Below are positions 53,919 to 63,716 of a DNA stretch of 64,000 bases, in pieces (positions within the stretch are counted from its first letter, which is position 1; each line of letters opens with the position of its first letter). The notes under the pieces are model-generated. The model was not told where the DNA came from, ran no database searches, and saw only the letters and a list, made by a program, of their open reading frames with translations. The translations under genes were made by a program, and so were the position numbers. The DNA lies in contig CALSLP010000004.1 in NCBI GenBank assembly GCA_943787225.1, forward strand, positions 372,001-436,000. Direction: 5' to 3'. Origin of the DNA: an uncultured Alphaproteobacteria bacterium. Its GTDB lineage: Bacteria > Pseudomonadota > Alphaproteobacteria > MPNO01 > UBA2964.

Positions 53919-55049
53919 ATGAAACGTCGTGATTTTGTAGCCGGGGTAACCGGTGCCGTGGTCGGTGGTGCAGCCACCTATGGAGTTTTGAAAAACAAGA
54001 GCAAACCGGCTGACAAGAAATCCGCCATGCCTGCCCCAGCCATCAACAAAGGTCTTTTGGAATGGCGACTGGTCACCACCTGGCCAAAGAATTTCCCCGG
54101 CCTCGGTACCGGTGCCAATTTATTAGGCGATCTGATCACCAAGGGATCGGGCGGACGTCTTACGGTTAAAGTCTTTGGCGCCAAGGAAGTTGTCCCCGCC
54201 TTTGAATCACTCGACGCGGTTGCCAATGGCACCGTCCAGATGGGTCACGGTGCGCCTTACTATTGGAAAGGCAAGCAGGCCGCATCGCAGTTTCTTGCCT
54301 CTGTTCCCTTCGGCATGACCGCACAGGAAGTGAATGCCTGGTACCAATGGGGTAATGGCCAGAAGCTGGCTGACGAAGTTTACGGCAAGATGGGCTGTAA
54401 GTTCTTCCCGAGCGGAAACACCGGCGTTCAGGCTGGCGGCTGGTTCAACAAGGAAATGAACAGCCTCGACGATTACAAAGGCTTGAAGATGCGTATCCCC
54501 GGCCTTGGCGGTGAGGTCGTCAAAGCCGCGGGCGGTAATGTCATTAATCTGCCCGGTGGCGAAATCCCACCGGCCCTGCAATCCGGCGCTCTCGACGCCA
54601 CAGAATGGGTTGGCCCTTATAATGATCTCGCCTTCGGTCTCTATAAAAGTGCCAAGTATTACTACTTCCCCGGCTGGCATGAGCCCGCCACCGTGCTCGA
54701 TAACTTCATCAATATGAAGGCATGGGAGAGCCTGCCTGGTGACCTTAAGGCAGTTGTCGAAACCGCCAATGCCGCGGTCAACCAGATCGTGCTGAGCGAA
54801 TTCGTCGCCCGTAATAACGCGGCACTAAGCACGTTGGTCAACAAGCATAATGTCCAGCTGCGCGGCTTCCCCGACGAAATTCTCAAAGGTCTTGGGGGTC
54901 TGGCCAAACAGGTTATGAACGACATCGCCTCCAAGGACCCGCTGAGCCGCAAGGTCATGGATGACTATAACAAGTTCCGGGCAGATGCCGCGGAATGGTC
55001 GTCGCGCTCAGAAGGTGCCTATCTGCCGGCACGGCAAAAGGCGCTTTAA
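53919..55049 (+). CDS. TRAP transporter substrate-binding protein (TakP/DctP-mono type), Tat signal
   Basis: The 376-residue protein starts with a twin-arginine signal (MKRRDFVAGVTGAVVGG) and continues with EWRLVTTWPKNFPGLGTGANLLG, the start of the TakP-like TRAP receptors (written here in blocks of that stretch). GMTAQEVNAWYQWG and ALDATEWVGPYNDLAFG near 225 with the ligand-binding region are typical. Relatives bind 2-keto acids or lactate. The permease genes for it are probably dctQ/dctM at 55489-57431 on the other strand. A perfect terminator follows. Confidence 0.9.
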   Translation: MKRRDFVAGVTGAVVGGAATYGVLKNKSKPADKKSAMPAPAINKGLLEWRLVTTWPKNFPGLGTGANLLGDLITKGSGGRLTVKVFGAKEVVPAFESLDAVANGTVQMGHGAPYYWKGKQAASQFLASVPFGMTAQEVNAWYQWGNGQKLADEVYGKMGCKFFPSGNTGVQAGGWFNKEMNSLDDYKGLKMRIPGLGGEVVKAAGGNVINLPGGEIPPALQSGALDATEWVGPYNDLAFGLYKSAKYYYFPGWHEPATVLDNFINMKAWESLPGDLKAVVETANAAVNQIVLSEFVARNNAALSTLVNKHNVQLRGFPDEILKGLGGLAKQVMNDIASKDPLSRKVMDDYNKFRADAAEWSSRSEGAYLPARQKAL

Positions 55050-55068
55050 ACAAGAACAACAATAACGA

Positions 55069-55104
55069 GGAGCCGGCAGGAAAACCTGCCGGCTCCCCTT
55101 TTTT
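55069..55104 (+). terminator. Rho-independent terminator
   Basis: GGAGCCGGCAGG at 55069-55080 pairs perfectly with CCTGCCGGCTCC at 55085-55096 around AAAA, followed by CC and six T. It lies 19 bp after the TRAP binding protein stop. Confidence 0.95.
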
Positions 55105-55114
55105 CTGAGGCAAC

Positions 55115-55492
55115 ATGTTTCACGCCGACCACACTGCCTTGCAAATCCTCGCTCACGCGATGATCGCTTTTTTGTTTCTCTATCGATGCTTTACCGCTCT
55201 GCCGCGTTTTAAGGAGCATTCAGGGCGGCTGGCCAAGCGCGGCGTGCCACTGGCAAAACTTTCACTCGCAGGTGGCTTCGCAATGATGTTGATCGGCGGC
55301 ACTGCGGTGCTGATCGATTATCAAGCACAAATCGGCGCCGGGTTCCTGATTGCCTTCACCATTTTGGCAAACGTGCTCTATCACGATTTCTGGAATAAAA
55401 AGGGTGATTGGGCGGAACGCAACCGCGCGCTCTATACGTTCTGTAACAATGTCGCCGTGATGGGTGGCCTGCTTATGGTCGTAACCCACTAA
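55115..55492 (+). CDS. DoxX-like small membrane protein
   Basis: The 125-residue protein has four hydrophobic helices: LQILAHAMIAFLFLYRCF, LAGGFAMMLIGGTAVLI, IGAGFLIAFTILANVLYHDFW and VAVMGGLLMVV. The arrangement and the FW-x-KKGDWAERN loop match DoxX family membrane proteins. Family members have been linked to redox or stress roles, with no clear activity. It begins 11 bp after a strong terminator and its stop overlaps that of the convergent TRAP permease gene. Confidence 0.7.
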   Translation: MFHADHTALQILAHAMIAFLFLYRCFTALPRFKEHSGRLAKRGVPLAKLSLAGGFAMMLIGGTAVLIDYQAQIGAGFLIAFTILANVLYHDFWNKKGDWAERNRALYTFCNNVAVMGGLLMVVTH

Positions 55493-56871
55493 CCAAAGAG
55501 TTGCTTGGGTAACCAGGTTGCAAGACCCGGCCAGTAGGCGACAATCCCCAGCCCGATGATCTGGATAATCACGAACGGTATGATCCCGCGATAAATATCC
55601 ATCGTGGTAACACTCGCTGGTGCAACACCCCGCAAATAAAACAGCGCGAAACCGAACGGCGGTGTCAGAAAACTGGTCTGCAGATTGATGGCGATCATCA
55701 CCCCGAACCAAACCGGGTCCAAGCCCATCCCCAGGAGGATCGGTCCAACGATCGGCACGACGACAAAAATAATCTCGATAAAATCGAGAAAGAACCCCAT
55801 AACAAACATCAGGGCCATTACGGCGAACATCGCCCCGAACGCGCCGCCGGGGATATCTTTTAAAATTTCACCAACCATGTCATCGCCGCCGAAACCTCTG
55901 AACGTCAGCGAGAAAATCGATGCACCGAGAAGAATAACAAACACCATCGAACTAATACTCAGGGTCGAGCGCATCACCTCTCGCAGGATCGTGAGGTTAA
56001 ACTGACCACGTCCCGCGGCGAGGACCATCGCCCCCACCGCTCCAACAGCTGCGGATTCAGTTGGTGTCGCCGCGCCTGCGAGAATTGACCCGAGAACCAA
56101 CACGATCAGGACTGTTGGCGGCAATAGCACCTGAAAAAAACGGCGGGTCATATCATCGGGCCGTCCGGTTTCATCGACCAGCGCCGGACAGGATTTTGGA
56201 TCAACCAGCGCCTTAAACAAAATCCATGAGACATACAGACCAACCAGAAGCAGCCCCGGAATGAACGCCCCGGCAAACAGATCAACCACCGATACCGGAT
56301 CAGGCGCAAAGTTGCCTCTGGCAAGTTGCGCCTGCGTATTGGCGCCCTGCAAAATATCTCCCAGCAAAACCAGAACGATGGAGGGTGGAATGACCTGACC
56401 CAGCGTCCCCGAGGCGCATATCGTCCCCGTGGCGAGCTTTGGGTCATATCCGGCTTTGAGCATCGCTGGCAGGCTGAGGAGCCCCATCGTCACGACGGTC
56501 GCGCCGACAATCCCCGTCGACGCCGCCAGGACAGTACCAACCGCGATTACAGAAATGCCAAGCCCGCCGCGCATCTGACCAAACAAGAGCCCCATTGTCT
56601 CCAGCAGCTGTTCGGCGATACGCGAGCGTTCCAGCATCACCCCCATAAAGACAAAGAGCGGCACCGCGACCAGCACCTCATTGGTCATCACCCCAATGAA
56701 CCGTGACGGCACCGCGCCAAAAAGCAAATTTAGATCAAAAACCCCAAGCAGCGACCCGAACACGGCAAAACTCAGGGAAACACCGGCCAGCGTGAAGGCA
56801 ACGGGAAAGCCCAGCAGCAAAACACCACACACCGTTATAAACATCAGCAGAGCGAGAATACCGGCTTCCAT
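55489..56871 (-). CDS. dctM: TRAP transporter large permease (DctM)
   Basis: The 460-residue protein has about twelve hydrophobic helices and TRAP large-subunit motifs: FPVAFTLAGVSLSFAVFG near residue 23, VPLFVFMGVMLERSRIAEQLLE near 72, GTLGQVIPPSIVLVLLGDI near 160 and ATPTESAAVGAVGAM near 265. It imports carboxylates with the binding protein and DctQ. It follows dctQ with a 2-bp gap. Both lie directly downstream of parC. Confidence 0.9.
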   Translation of the reverse strand: MEAGILALLMFITVCGVLLLGFPVAFTLAGVSLSFAVFGSLLGVFDLNLLFGAVPSRFIGVMTNEVLVAVPLFVFMGVMLERSRIAEQLLETMGLLFGQMRGGLGISVIAVGTVLAASTGIVGATVVTMGLLSLPAMLKAGYDPKLATGTICASGTLGQVIPPSIVLVLLGDILQGANTQAQLARGNFAPDPVSVVDLFAGAFIPGLLLVGLYVSWILFKALVDPKSCPALVDETGRPDDMTRRFFQVLLPPTVLIVLVLGSILAGAATPTESAAVGAVGAMVLAAGRGQFNLTILREVMRSTLSISSMVFVILLGASIFSLTFRGFGGDDMVGEILKDIPGGAFGAMFAVMALMFVMGFFLDFIEIIFVVVPIVGPILLGMGLDPVWFGVMIAINLQTSFLTPPFGFALFYLRGVAPASVTTMDIYRGIIPFVIIQIIGLGIVAYWPGLATWLPKQLFG

Positions 56872-56873
56872 GC

Positions 56874-57431
56874 TCAGCCCTCACCGCGGTCATCGACAAT
56901 CGGTGGGAGCAAGCTTTGCTGACCCCGTAATGTCAAAAATGAGCGCGCTGCCAACGACATCCCCTGCAAGCCGATACAAAGGCAAAAACCCCAAAGCACC
57001 GTCTTGAGTAGAAACAATCCGGGGAGCCCACCCGCCTCTCGGGACTCCTCGAGACCAGCCCAACTCTTAATCACGTAGTCCCAGCTGCCAAAAAACGTCA
57101 AAAAGACGACCGGCAAAAGCAACAGAAGCGACCCGAATAAATCGATCCGTGCCTTATATTCATCAGATTTTGGGCGGTAGAAAATATCGACCCGAACATG
57201 GCCGTTATGCAAAAGCGTATAGCCCGCCCCCAGCATAAATACGATGCCATGCAGCCAGACATAGGATTCCTGCATCCATACCCAGCCCAGTGAAAACACA
57301 TATCGGAGAACCACCACGCTGAAGGTAATGAGGACCATTGCCAGGGTCAGCCAGGAGACCATCCGTCCGACCGCGTCATTGAAACGATCAATGGTGCGGA
57401 CGAAGCTGGCGAGTGCCTGCATAAAATTCAA
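56874..57431 (-). CDS. dctQ: TRAP transporter small permease (DctQ)
   Basis: The 185-residue membrane protein has four hydrophobic helices; VSWLTLAMVLITFSVVVLRYVF near residue 25 (written in part) and MQESYVWLHGIVFMLGAGYTLLHNGHVRVD near 54 carry the DctQ pattern. It is the small membrane subunit of a TRAP transporter and pairs with the DctM gene 2 bp downstream. Its start is 7 bp after the parC stop, so it may be cotranscribed with parC. Confidence 0.88.
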   Translation of the reverse strand: MNFMQALASFVRTIDRFNDAVGRMVSWLTLAMVLITFSVVVLRYVFSLGWVWMQESYVWLHGIVFMLGAGYTLLHNGHVRVDIFYRPKSDEYKARIDLFGSLLLLLPVVFLTFFGSWDYVIKSWAGLEESREAGGLPGLFLLKTVLWGFCLCIGLQGMSLAARSFLTLRGQQSLLPPIVDDRGEG

Positions 57432-57438
57432 TGCGTTG

Positions 57439-59670
57439 TTAGGTGAATTTATTGGAACGGGGGAAGCCCTTAGGGGCGAGACGTCCCGCCTGCGCCCGTT
57501 TCCCGATATAGAGGATCAAATCAGTCTCCGTGCGGGTCCGTTCACCACTGCGCCAACTCAGCCCGCTCGACAGCGTGAACGCTTTGGCATCGGACAACCC
57601 GCCATCCTTATATACCTGCAGGCGCATACCGCGACCTCGGGTCATTTCAGAGATCTCACCAATCGGGAAAATAATGAGCTTATGATTGTCGCCGACTGAC
57701 GCGATGTGGTCTGCCCCTTCCGGGACAATTGAACAGGCGCGCGCCTCGACATCGCCAGAAACATTCAGAACCTGCTTGCCGCCTTTGGTCTGCGCAATCA
57801 CATCATTTTCCGGCACGATAAAGCCGCGACCATCCGACGACGCGACCAGCAGTTTTCGACCCTCGACATGGATCAACAGATCGACAACGTCATGATCGTT
57901 GCTCAGCCCCGTCATCATCCTGACCGGCTCGCCATTGCCACGGCCACCCGGCAACTTGTCGCAACCGATTGTATAGAACCGACCATTGGTTCCGAACATC
58001 AGCAGCTTGTCTGTCGTCTGGGCATGAAGCGCGAAACGGAAGCGGTCACCCTCTTTGAACTTGAGCGATGATAGATCTTCGATATGTCCCTTGGCGGCCC
58101 GGATCCACCCCATCTGAGAACAGATAACCGTGATCGGCTCCTTCTCAATCATCGCCGTGATCGGAACCACGGTTGCGCTTGGAGCCTCACCGATTTCCGT
58201 ACGACGTTTGCCAAGGACAGTCTTCTTGCCGAACCGCTTGCGGATATCCGCAATCTCTTCCGCGATGGTCTTCCACCGCGCATCCTTGTCGCCGAGGAGT
58301 TTCTTGAGGGCCTTTTGTTCTGTCTCGAGACCTTCGATCTCTTCGCGAATTTCGATCTCTTCAAGCTTCCGCAATGAGCGTAACCGCATATTGAGGATTG
58401 CTTCGGCTTGGGCCTCTGTAAGTTTCCAGCGCTCCATCAGCTTAACCTTGGGGCGCTCTTCATTGCGAATAATCGCGATAACTTCATCGAGGTTGAGATA
58501 GACGATCATATAACCGGCGAGAACTTCGAGCCGCTTCTCTATCTTCTCAAGCCGGTTATTCGTCCGCCGGACCAATACATCATGCCGGTGGTCCAGGAAG
58601 CTTTGAAGAACCTCCCGCAAGTCCATCACCCGTGGCACAGTATTGGGATCAAGCACGTTCATATTCAGACCGATACGGACTTCGAGATCACTGTGCTGGA
58701 ATAAGGCTTCCATCAGCATCTCGGGTTCCATCGTGCGCGAACGAGGCTCCAGGATCAGCCGGATATCCTCAGCGGATTCATCCCGAATATCCTCCAGCAT
58801 CGGCAGTTTCTTGGCGTGCATGAGTTCGGCGATCTTCTCGACCAGACGGCTTTTCTGCACATGATAGGGCATTTCGGTAATAACGATTTGCCATTGTCCG
58901 CGCGGCAATTTTTCAAGTTCCCAACGCGCCCGCAGGCGGAAACTGCCGCGCCCGGTGCGATAGGCTGTCCGAATATTCTCTGCGGTCTCTGCCAGGACGC
59001 CGCCGGTGGGGAAATCTGGCCCCGGCATAAAAGACAACAGCTTGTCGATGGTTGCATTCGGAAACTTGATAAGATGGGCAAGTGCCTGGCATATCTCATC
59101 GAGATTATGCGGTGGGATCGATGTCGCCATCCCGACGGCAATTCCGGCAGCCCCATTCGCCAGTAAATTCGGAACCGAGGACGGCATCAGAACGGGTTCG
59201 GTTTCCGTCCCATCGTAGTTTTCCCGGAAATCAACCGCCGCTTCATCAATCCCCTCAAGCATCGCCAGGGCATATTCAGTCAGGCGCGATTCCGTATACC
59301 GCATGGCCGCGGCGGAATCGCCGTCGATATTGCCGAAATTGCCTTGCCCTTCAACCAGCGGGTAGCGCACGGCAAATTCCTGCGCCAATCGAACCAGCGC
59401 ATCGTAAACGGCAGTATCACCATGAGGATGGTATTTACCAATAACGTCACCGACGACACGGGCACATTTCTTGAACCCCGTCCCCGGATCGAGCTTTAAC
59501 TGGCGCATCGCAAACAACAAACGCCGATGAACCGGTTTTAAGCCATCCCGGACATCCGGCAAGGAGCGCGAGGTTATTGTTGAGAGCGCATAGGCGAGAT
59601 AGCGCTCACCAAGCGCATCATCAAGAAGAATATCCGTTGTATTATCGGATGTAGCGGTACCTTCAGCCAT
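57439..59670 (-). CDS. parC: DNA topoisomerase IV subunit A
   Basis: The start at 59668-59670 (MAEGTATS) gives 743 residues, fitting ParC. The DNA-cleaving domain shows [21 protein letters not shown] near residue 35 in part, [14 protein letters not shown] near 72 and the catalytic Tyr in [10 protein letters not shown] near 119. The C-terminal beta-propeller domain has the repeated GRG- and GRF-type blades. With ParE it decatenates chromosomes. recO, era, rnc and lepB lie upstream in the same orientation. Confidence 0.95.
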   Translation of the reverse strand: MAEGTATSDNTTDILLDDALGERYLAYALSTITSRSLPDVRDGLKPVHRRLLFAMRQLKLDPGTGFKKCARVVGDVIGKYHPHGDTAVYDALVRLAQEFAVRYPLVEGQGNFGNIDGDSAAAMRYTESRLTEYALAMLEGIDEAAVDFRENYDGTETEPVLMPSSVPNLLANGAAGIAVGMATSIPPHNLDEICQALAHLIKFPNATIDKLLSFMPGPDFPTGGVLAETAENIRTAYRTGRGSFRLRARWELEKLPRGQWQIVITEMPYHVQKSRLVEKIAELMHAKKLPMLEDIRDESAEDIRLILEPRSRTMEPEMLMEALFQHSDLEVRIGLNMNVLDPNTVPRVMDLREVLQSFLDHRHDVLVRRTNNRLEKIEKRLEVLAGYMIVYLNLDEVIAIIRNEERPKVKLMERWKLTEAQAEAILNMRLRSLRKLEEIEIREEIEGLETEQKALKKLLGDKDARWKTIAEEIADIRKRFGKKTVLGKRRTEIGEAPSATVVPITAMIEKEPITVICSQMGWIRAAKGHIEDLSSLKFKEGDRFRFALHAQTTDKLLMFGTNGRFYTIGCDKLPGGRGNGEPVRMMTGLSNDHDVVDLLIHVEGRKLLVASSDGRGFIVPENDVIAQTKGGKQVLNVSGDVEARACSIVPEGADHIASVGDNHKLIIFPIGEISEMTRGRGMRLQVYKDGGLSDAKAFTLSSGLSWRSGERTRTETDLILYIGKRAQAGRLAPKGFPRSNKFT

Positions 59671-59749
59671 AGCCCCGTTATACACCATATCTAGTGGTGA
59701 ACCAGCCCAAAGACGCTAGAAATGCGCCAAATTCTTCCAAATTTAGTCG

Positions 59750-60485
59750 TTTTTGGAGACCAGCGTCCGGCGCAGGCTATTCGCGAGCCTTTCACGGGCC
59801 GCCGGCAACCCATGACGCGTATCCCCCATCACATGACGGCCAAGAAAATAGCCGGTCAATGCCAAGCCCTCACACAGGAAAACACCGCTAACGTCGGCAT
59901 CAATCTCTTCCCGCAAAAAGCCCGGTAAAGGCAGCAGTCGATCATGATATTGTCGGCCAGCGCTCCGCCGAGACCGCCCGCCCCGTACGCGGCGAGACAT
60001 AAACCAGATCCTGCGCGCTGCCGGTTGCTGCACACTCAGTCAGGTCCAAGCCAAAGCCCAACTCCGTCAGCAAATCCATTTCCCACCGTATATATCCAAC
60101 ATGCCACCCCGGGTGTCCTAAAGAGCCAATCAGCGCCTCCAGCTTCTCGAACAACCCTGGAAAAGGCGCTCGTTCGGGCAAGGCAGAATCCAGAATAGCG
60201 GTCGCAGAACTCAAGGCCATCAAGGGCAATGGGTCGTGCATATGGTCGGCGGCATGGGAATGCAACAGCTCGCAGGTAAAGTTCCCAAGATGTTCAGCGA
60301 GTCGCCCCCGCCAATGGGCACGCAGATGATTGCCCGGTTGATACAGGCCGCGATTGCGGGTGCTCGACCCACCGCGAACCAAACCTGCATGCCGTCCCTT
60401 GCTCGCGCGTCAGCAAATTGACGATCAGTGAATTTTCACCGTGACGTCGTGCCGAGAGCACCAATCCTTCATCGGTCCAGTCCAT
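59750..60485 (-). pseudogene. recO: recO with two 1-nt frameshifts
   Basis: Three frames together make a complete RecO. The N-terminus ([26 protein letters not shown]) is in one frame. After an extra base near 60390 the middle ([55 protein letters not shown]) continues in the second. After another extra base near 59960 the C-terminus (QYHDRLLPLPGFLRE, ARERLANSLRR) continues in the third. RecO loads RecA through RecFOR in gap repair. As read the product would be about 63 residues and non-functional. The end position is approximate. Confidence 0.8.
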
Positions 60486-60511
60486 AAATCCTTTATAAGG
60501 GATTGACGGGC

Positions 60512-62113
60512 ATGACGTACACGCACAATTCTACACGGATACAGGAAGAAAGAGTCACCTTGGCCAGCAACCAGTCAGTATCCAGAACCAAAATTAATCG
60601 TCGACACTTTATCGGCGGACTCGCCGGATTTACGGCAGCCCCAGCGATCATCACCGGCGTCGAAGCCAGAACGCAGATTAAAGATGGTATCGCCGCCGGT
60701 GACGTCACCTCGGATAGCGCCGTTATCTGGGGGCGGTCCAACAAATCGGCAAAGATGCTCGTCGAATGGTCTACCACCCCGAAGTTCGACAAGGCACAGC
60801 GCGTCGCAGGGCCGCTCGTTACGGCACAATCTGGCTATACCGGGCAAGTCTCACTCACCGGACTACCGCCGGGACAGGAAATTTTTTATCGGGTCCGCTT
60901 CGGTGACAGCACAGGCACCGAGACCCGGCTGGGACACCTCCGAACGCCCGGACCGAAACGCGATGTCACCTTCGTCTTCGGCGGCGACCAGTGCGGCGCC
61001 GGATGGGGCATCAATCCCGATTGGGGTGGCCTCAAGATGTTTGAGACCATGCGCAAGACCCAGCCGGATTTTTTAATTCATTTGGGCGACCGAATTTATT
61101 CCGACAGTCCTATCCTGGAACGGGCATCAACACCCGACGGGAGCGGCTGGAGAAACATTGTAACCCCGGCGAAATCCGAGGTCGCGGAAACCGTTGAACA
61201 GTATCGCGGCAATTACAGCTACAATTTCCTGGATCAGCACTATCGAAAATTCAGCGAGGAAGTCCCATCGCTCACCACCTGGGACGATCACGAAGTCACC
61301 AATGACTGGTGGCCCGACCAAAGGCTTTCCCGCCGGGTTATGTTCCGCAAAGGCTATATTCAGACAAACGTAAACAGCCTCGCAAAAAATGCGCGGCAGG
61401 CGTTCTTTGATTTCACGCCGATGCAACGTCACCCAACAGATCCAAACCGGCTATTTCGTAAAGTCTCCTACGGTAAAAACGTCGATGTTTTTATTCTGGA
61501 TTCGCGAAGCTATCGAAGCCCCAACAATCGCAATCGACAAAATAACTCTAGCGCCGACACCGCATTGCTCGGGCGATATCAAATCGACTGGTTGAAAGCG
61601 GCTTTGTCGCAATCCAAGGCACTCTGGAAAATCATCGCAAACCCACTGCCCATCGCCCACGTAAAGAAAAAAAGACGGCCACGCTACGACAAATTTGCCA
61701 ATAGCGATGACGGTCCACCGCTGGGTCGTGAGCACGAGATTGCCGATATTCTTTCTCATATAAAGAAGCAGGCGATATCCAATACAGTCTGGATGTCAGC
61801 CGACGTCCATTATTCCGCTGCGCATCATTTTCATCCCGACCGGGCCGCCTTCCGGGAATTTAATCCATTCTGGGAGTTTATATCAGGGCCATTCCATACC
61901 CGCCCCGGGCATATCATGCATTATGATAAAACGTTTGGCGCAGAACGGCATTATCGTACGCCACTAGCCCCAAAAGGAAACAACCCACCGAGTGCAGGAT
62001 ATCTCTATTTTGGGCATGGCCGCATCGATGCCAAAACCGGCGCCCTTACTGTCGGTATTCGTGATCTTTCAGGGCAGAGCCTGTTTGAAAAAACAATTCA
62101 GGCACAGCGCTAA
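60512..62113 (+). CDS. Alkaline phosphatase D-family protein (PhoD-like), Tat-exported
   Basis: From the ATG at 60512 the protein has 533 residues. A twin-arginine signal ([18 protein letters not shown]) lies near residue 30. The PhoD N-terminal beta domain ([16 protein letters not shown]) is followed by the metallophosphatase core: FVFGGDQCG near 150, [11 protein letters not shown] near 190, [12 protein letters not shown] near 255 and [12 protein letters not shown] near 430. It would hydrolyse phosphodiesters or phosphomonoesters in the periplasm using calcium and iron. It is divergent from recO and convergent with era. Confidence 0.87.
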   Translation: MTYTHNSTRIQEERVTLASNQSVSRTKINRRHFIGGLAGFTAAPAIITGVEARTQIKDGIAAGDVTSDSAVIWGRSNKSAKMLVEWSTTPKFDKAQRVAGPLVTAQSGYTGQVSLTGLPPGQEIFYRVRFGDSTGTETRLGHLRTPGPKRDVTFVFGGDQCGAGWGINPDWGGLKMFETMRKTQPDFLIHLGDRIYSDSPILERASTPDGSGWRNIVTPAKSEVAETVEQYRGNYSYNFLDQHYRKFSEEVPSLTTWDDHEVTNDWWPDQRLSRRVMFRKGYIQTNVNSLAKNARQAFFDFTPMQRHPTDPNRLFRKVSYGKNVDVFILDSRSYRSPNNRNRQNNSSADTALLGRYQIDWLKAALSQSKALWKIIANPLPIAHVKKKRRPRYDKFANSDDGPPLGREHEIADILSHIKKQAISNTVWMSADVHYSAAHHFHPDRAAFREFNPFWEFISGPFHTRPGHIMHYDKTFGAERHYRTPLAPKGNNPPSAGYLYFGHGRIDAKTGALTVGIRDLSGQSLFEKTIQAQR

Positions 62114-62134
62114 ACCGCTAATGTCTTACGAGGC

Positions 62135-63040
62135 TCAGTCGCTGAAATCGAGACCCATCTCACGATAGCGTTCAGGGTCATCGCGCCAGTTCTCGCGAAC
62201 TTTTACAAAGAGAAATAAATGGACCCGGCGTTCGAGAATCTGTTCGAGCTCCTTACGGGCCTCGGCGCCAACGCGCTTCGCCTGCTGCCCGCCTTTTCCG
62301 AGAACAATACCTTTGTGACCAGACCGCTCGACATAAATGACCTGGTCTATTTTAACGCTACCATCCCGGCGCTCCTCCCAGCCTTCCGTTTCAACGGTAA
62401 GCGAATAAGGTAGTTCCTGATGCAATGACAGGAACAGCTTTTCACGGGTGATTTCTGCCGCGAACAGACGGTCATTCATATCGCTGAGATGATCTTCAGG
62501 ATACAGCCACGGTCCCGTTGGCAATCCTTCCCGCAGGCTGACGACGAGATCTTCAACGCCGTCGCCTTTTAGGGCCGAAATCATAAAGATGTTCTCGAAG
62601 ACACCCGTCTCCTGAAGTTCCTCCGCAAGGGTCAGTAACTTCTCACGCGGGATCAGGTCGATCTTGTTGAGAGCGACGATTGCCGTCTTACCCGCCTTCT
62701 TAAAGCCTTCGATGATCAGCTGAACATCACCACCCAAACCGCGCTCGGCATCGACGAGCAACACGATCTTGTCCGCATCCGCAGCACCGCCCCAGGCAGC
62801 GGCCACCATCGCCCGTTCCAGACGTCGGTTCGGAGAGAAAATACCCGGCGTATCAACGAACACGATTTGATCTTGTTCGTGGGTAAGAACACCAACCACA
62901 CGCGCCCGCGTGGTCTGCACCTTATGTGTCACGATCGAGACTTTGGTGCCCATAATATGGTTCATCAAAGTCGACTTGCCGGCATTTGGCGCTCCTACCA
63001 GAGCGACAAACCCGCAGCGTGTAGTTTCTTGATCAACCAT
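62135..63040 (-). CDS. era: GTPase Era
   Basis: From the ATG at 63038-63040 the protein has 301 residues. It shows G1 GAPNAGKST, the VSIVTHKVQTTR switch region, G3 DTPGIF, G4 NKID and the C-terminal KH domain with GHKGIVLGKGGQQAKRVG. Era binds 16S rRNA and helps assemble the small ribosomal subunit. Its start overlaps the rnc stop by a few bases, as in the usual rnc-era pair. Confidence 0.95.
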   Translation of the reverse strand: MVDQETTRCGFVALVGAPNAGKSTLMNHIMGTKVSIVTHKVQTTRARVVGVLTHEQDQIVFVDTPGIFSPNRRLERAMVAAAWGGAADADKIVLLVDAERGLGGDVQLIIEGFKKAGKTAIVALNKIDLIPREKLLTLAEELQETGVFENIFMISALKGDGVEDLVVSLREGLPTGPWLYPEDHLSDMNDRLFAAEITREKLFLSLHQELPYSLTVETEGWEERRDGSVKIDQVIYVERSGHKGIVLGKGGQQAKRVGAEARKELEQILERRVHLFLFVKVRENWRDDPERYREMGLDFSD

Positions 63041-63716
63041 GTGATTGCGCCCCAACTGTCTCCAGCATTTTTGCAGCGGCAGCCTGTTCCGCCACTCGTT
63101 TCGATGACCCTTCCGCGATACAGGCGCCGTGTCCGTCTATCGTCACTTCAACCGAAAACACCGGTTGATGGTCAGGCCCCTCTCGGCCGACTTCTTTATA
63201 CTCAGGCAGCCCTAGTTTTAGCCCTTGGGCCCACTCCTGAAGCGCCGTTTTTGAATCCGTCGGTGGCGACCTTACCTCATCAGCGAGCGAACATATCAGC
63301 TTTTCGATAACCGGTCGCGCTTTCTCGAGTCCCCCATCCCAATAGATCGCCGCAAATATCGCCTCCATAACATCGGCTTTAATCGAATCGTTTAAGGAGG
63401 TCCCGCCGCCGTGAATGATGTAATCCTCAAGCTCAATGGACATCGCTACAGAGGCAAGTGTTGTACGATCGACCAAGCCGCTCAACCGCCGGGACAGAGC
63501 GCCTTCATCTTCGGAGAGATATGTTCGCATCAGGAAATCGCACACCACGAGTCCCAACACGCGATCACCGAGAAACTCCAACCGCTCATAGGTTTTCGTA
63601 TCTGGTTTGTTTTCCACACTGGCATGCGTAAGAGCACGCGTAAGGTAGGACTGGTCGGCAAATTCGTAGCCGAGTATCCGGCATAGCTGTGCGGGAGAGC
63701 GTACGCCCTCACCCAC
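63033..63716 (-). CDS. rnc: Ribonuclease III
   Basis: The GTG at 63714-63716, which shares one base with the lepB stop (TAGTG), gives 227 residues, the normal length. The catalytic signature ERLEFLGDRVLGL near residue 43-55 and a second acidic cluster (DVMEAIFAAIYWDGG near 118) form the metal site. A double-stranded RNA-binding domain follows (ALQEWAQGLKLGLPEYKE onwards). It processes rRNA precursors and other duplex RNAs. era overlaps its 3' end. Confidence 0.95.
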   Translation of the reverse strand: MGEGVRSPAQLCRILGYEFADQSYLTRALTHASVENKPDTKTYERLEFLGDRVLGLVVCDFLMRTYLSEDEGALSRRLSGLVDRTTLASVAMSIELEDYIIHGGGTSLNDSIKADVMEAIFAAIYWDGGLEKARPVIEKLICSLADEVRSPPTDSKTALQEWAQGLKLGLPEYKEVGREGPDHQPVFSVEVTIDGHGACIAEGSSKRVAEQAAAAKMLETVGAQSHG

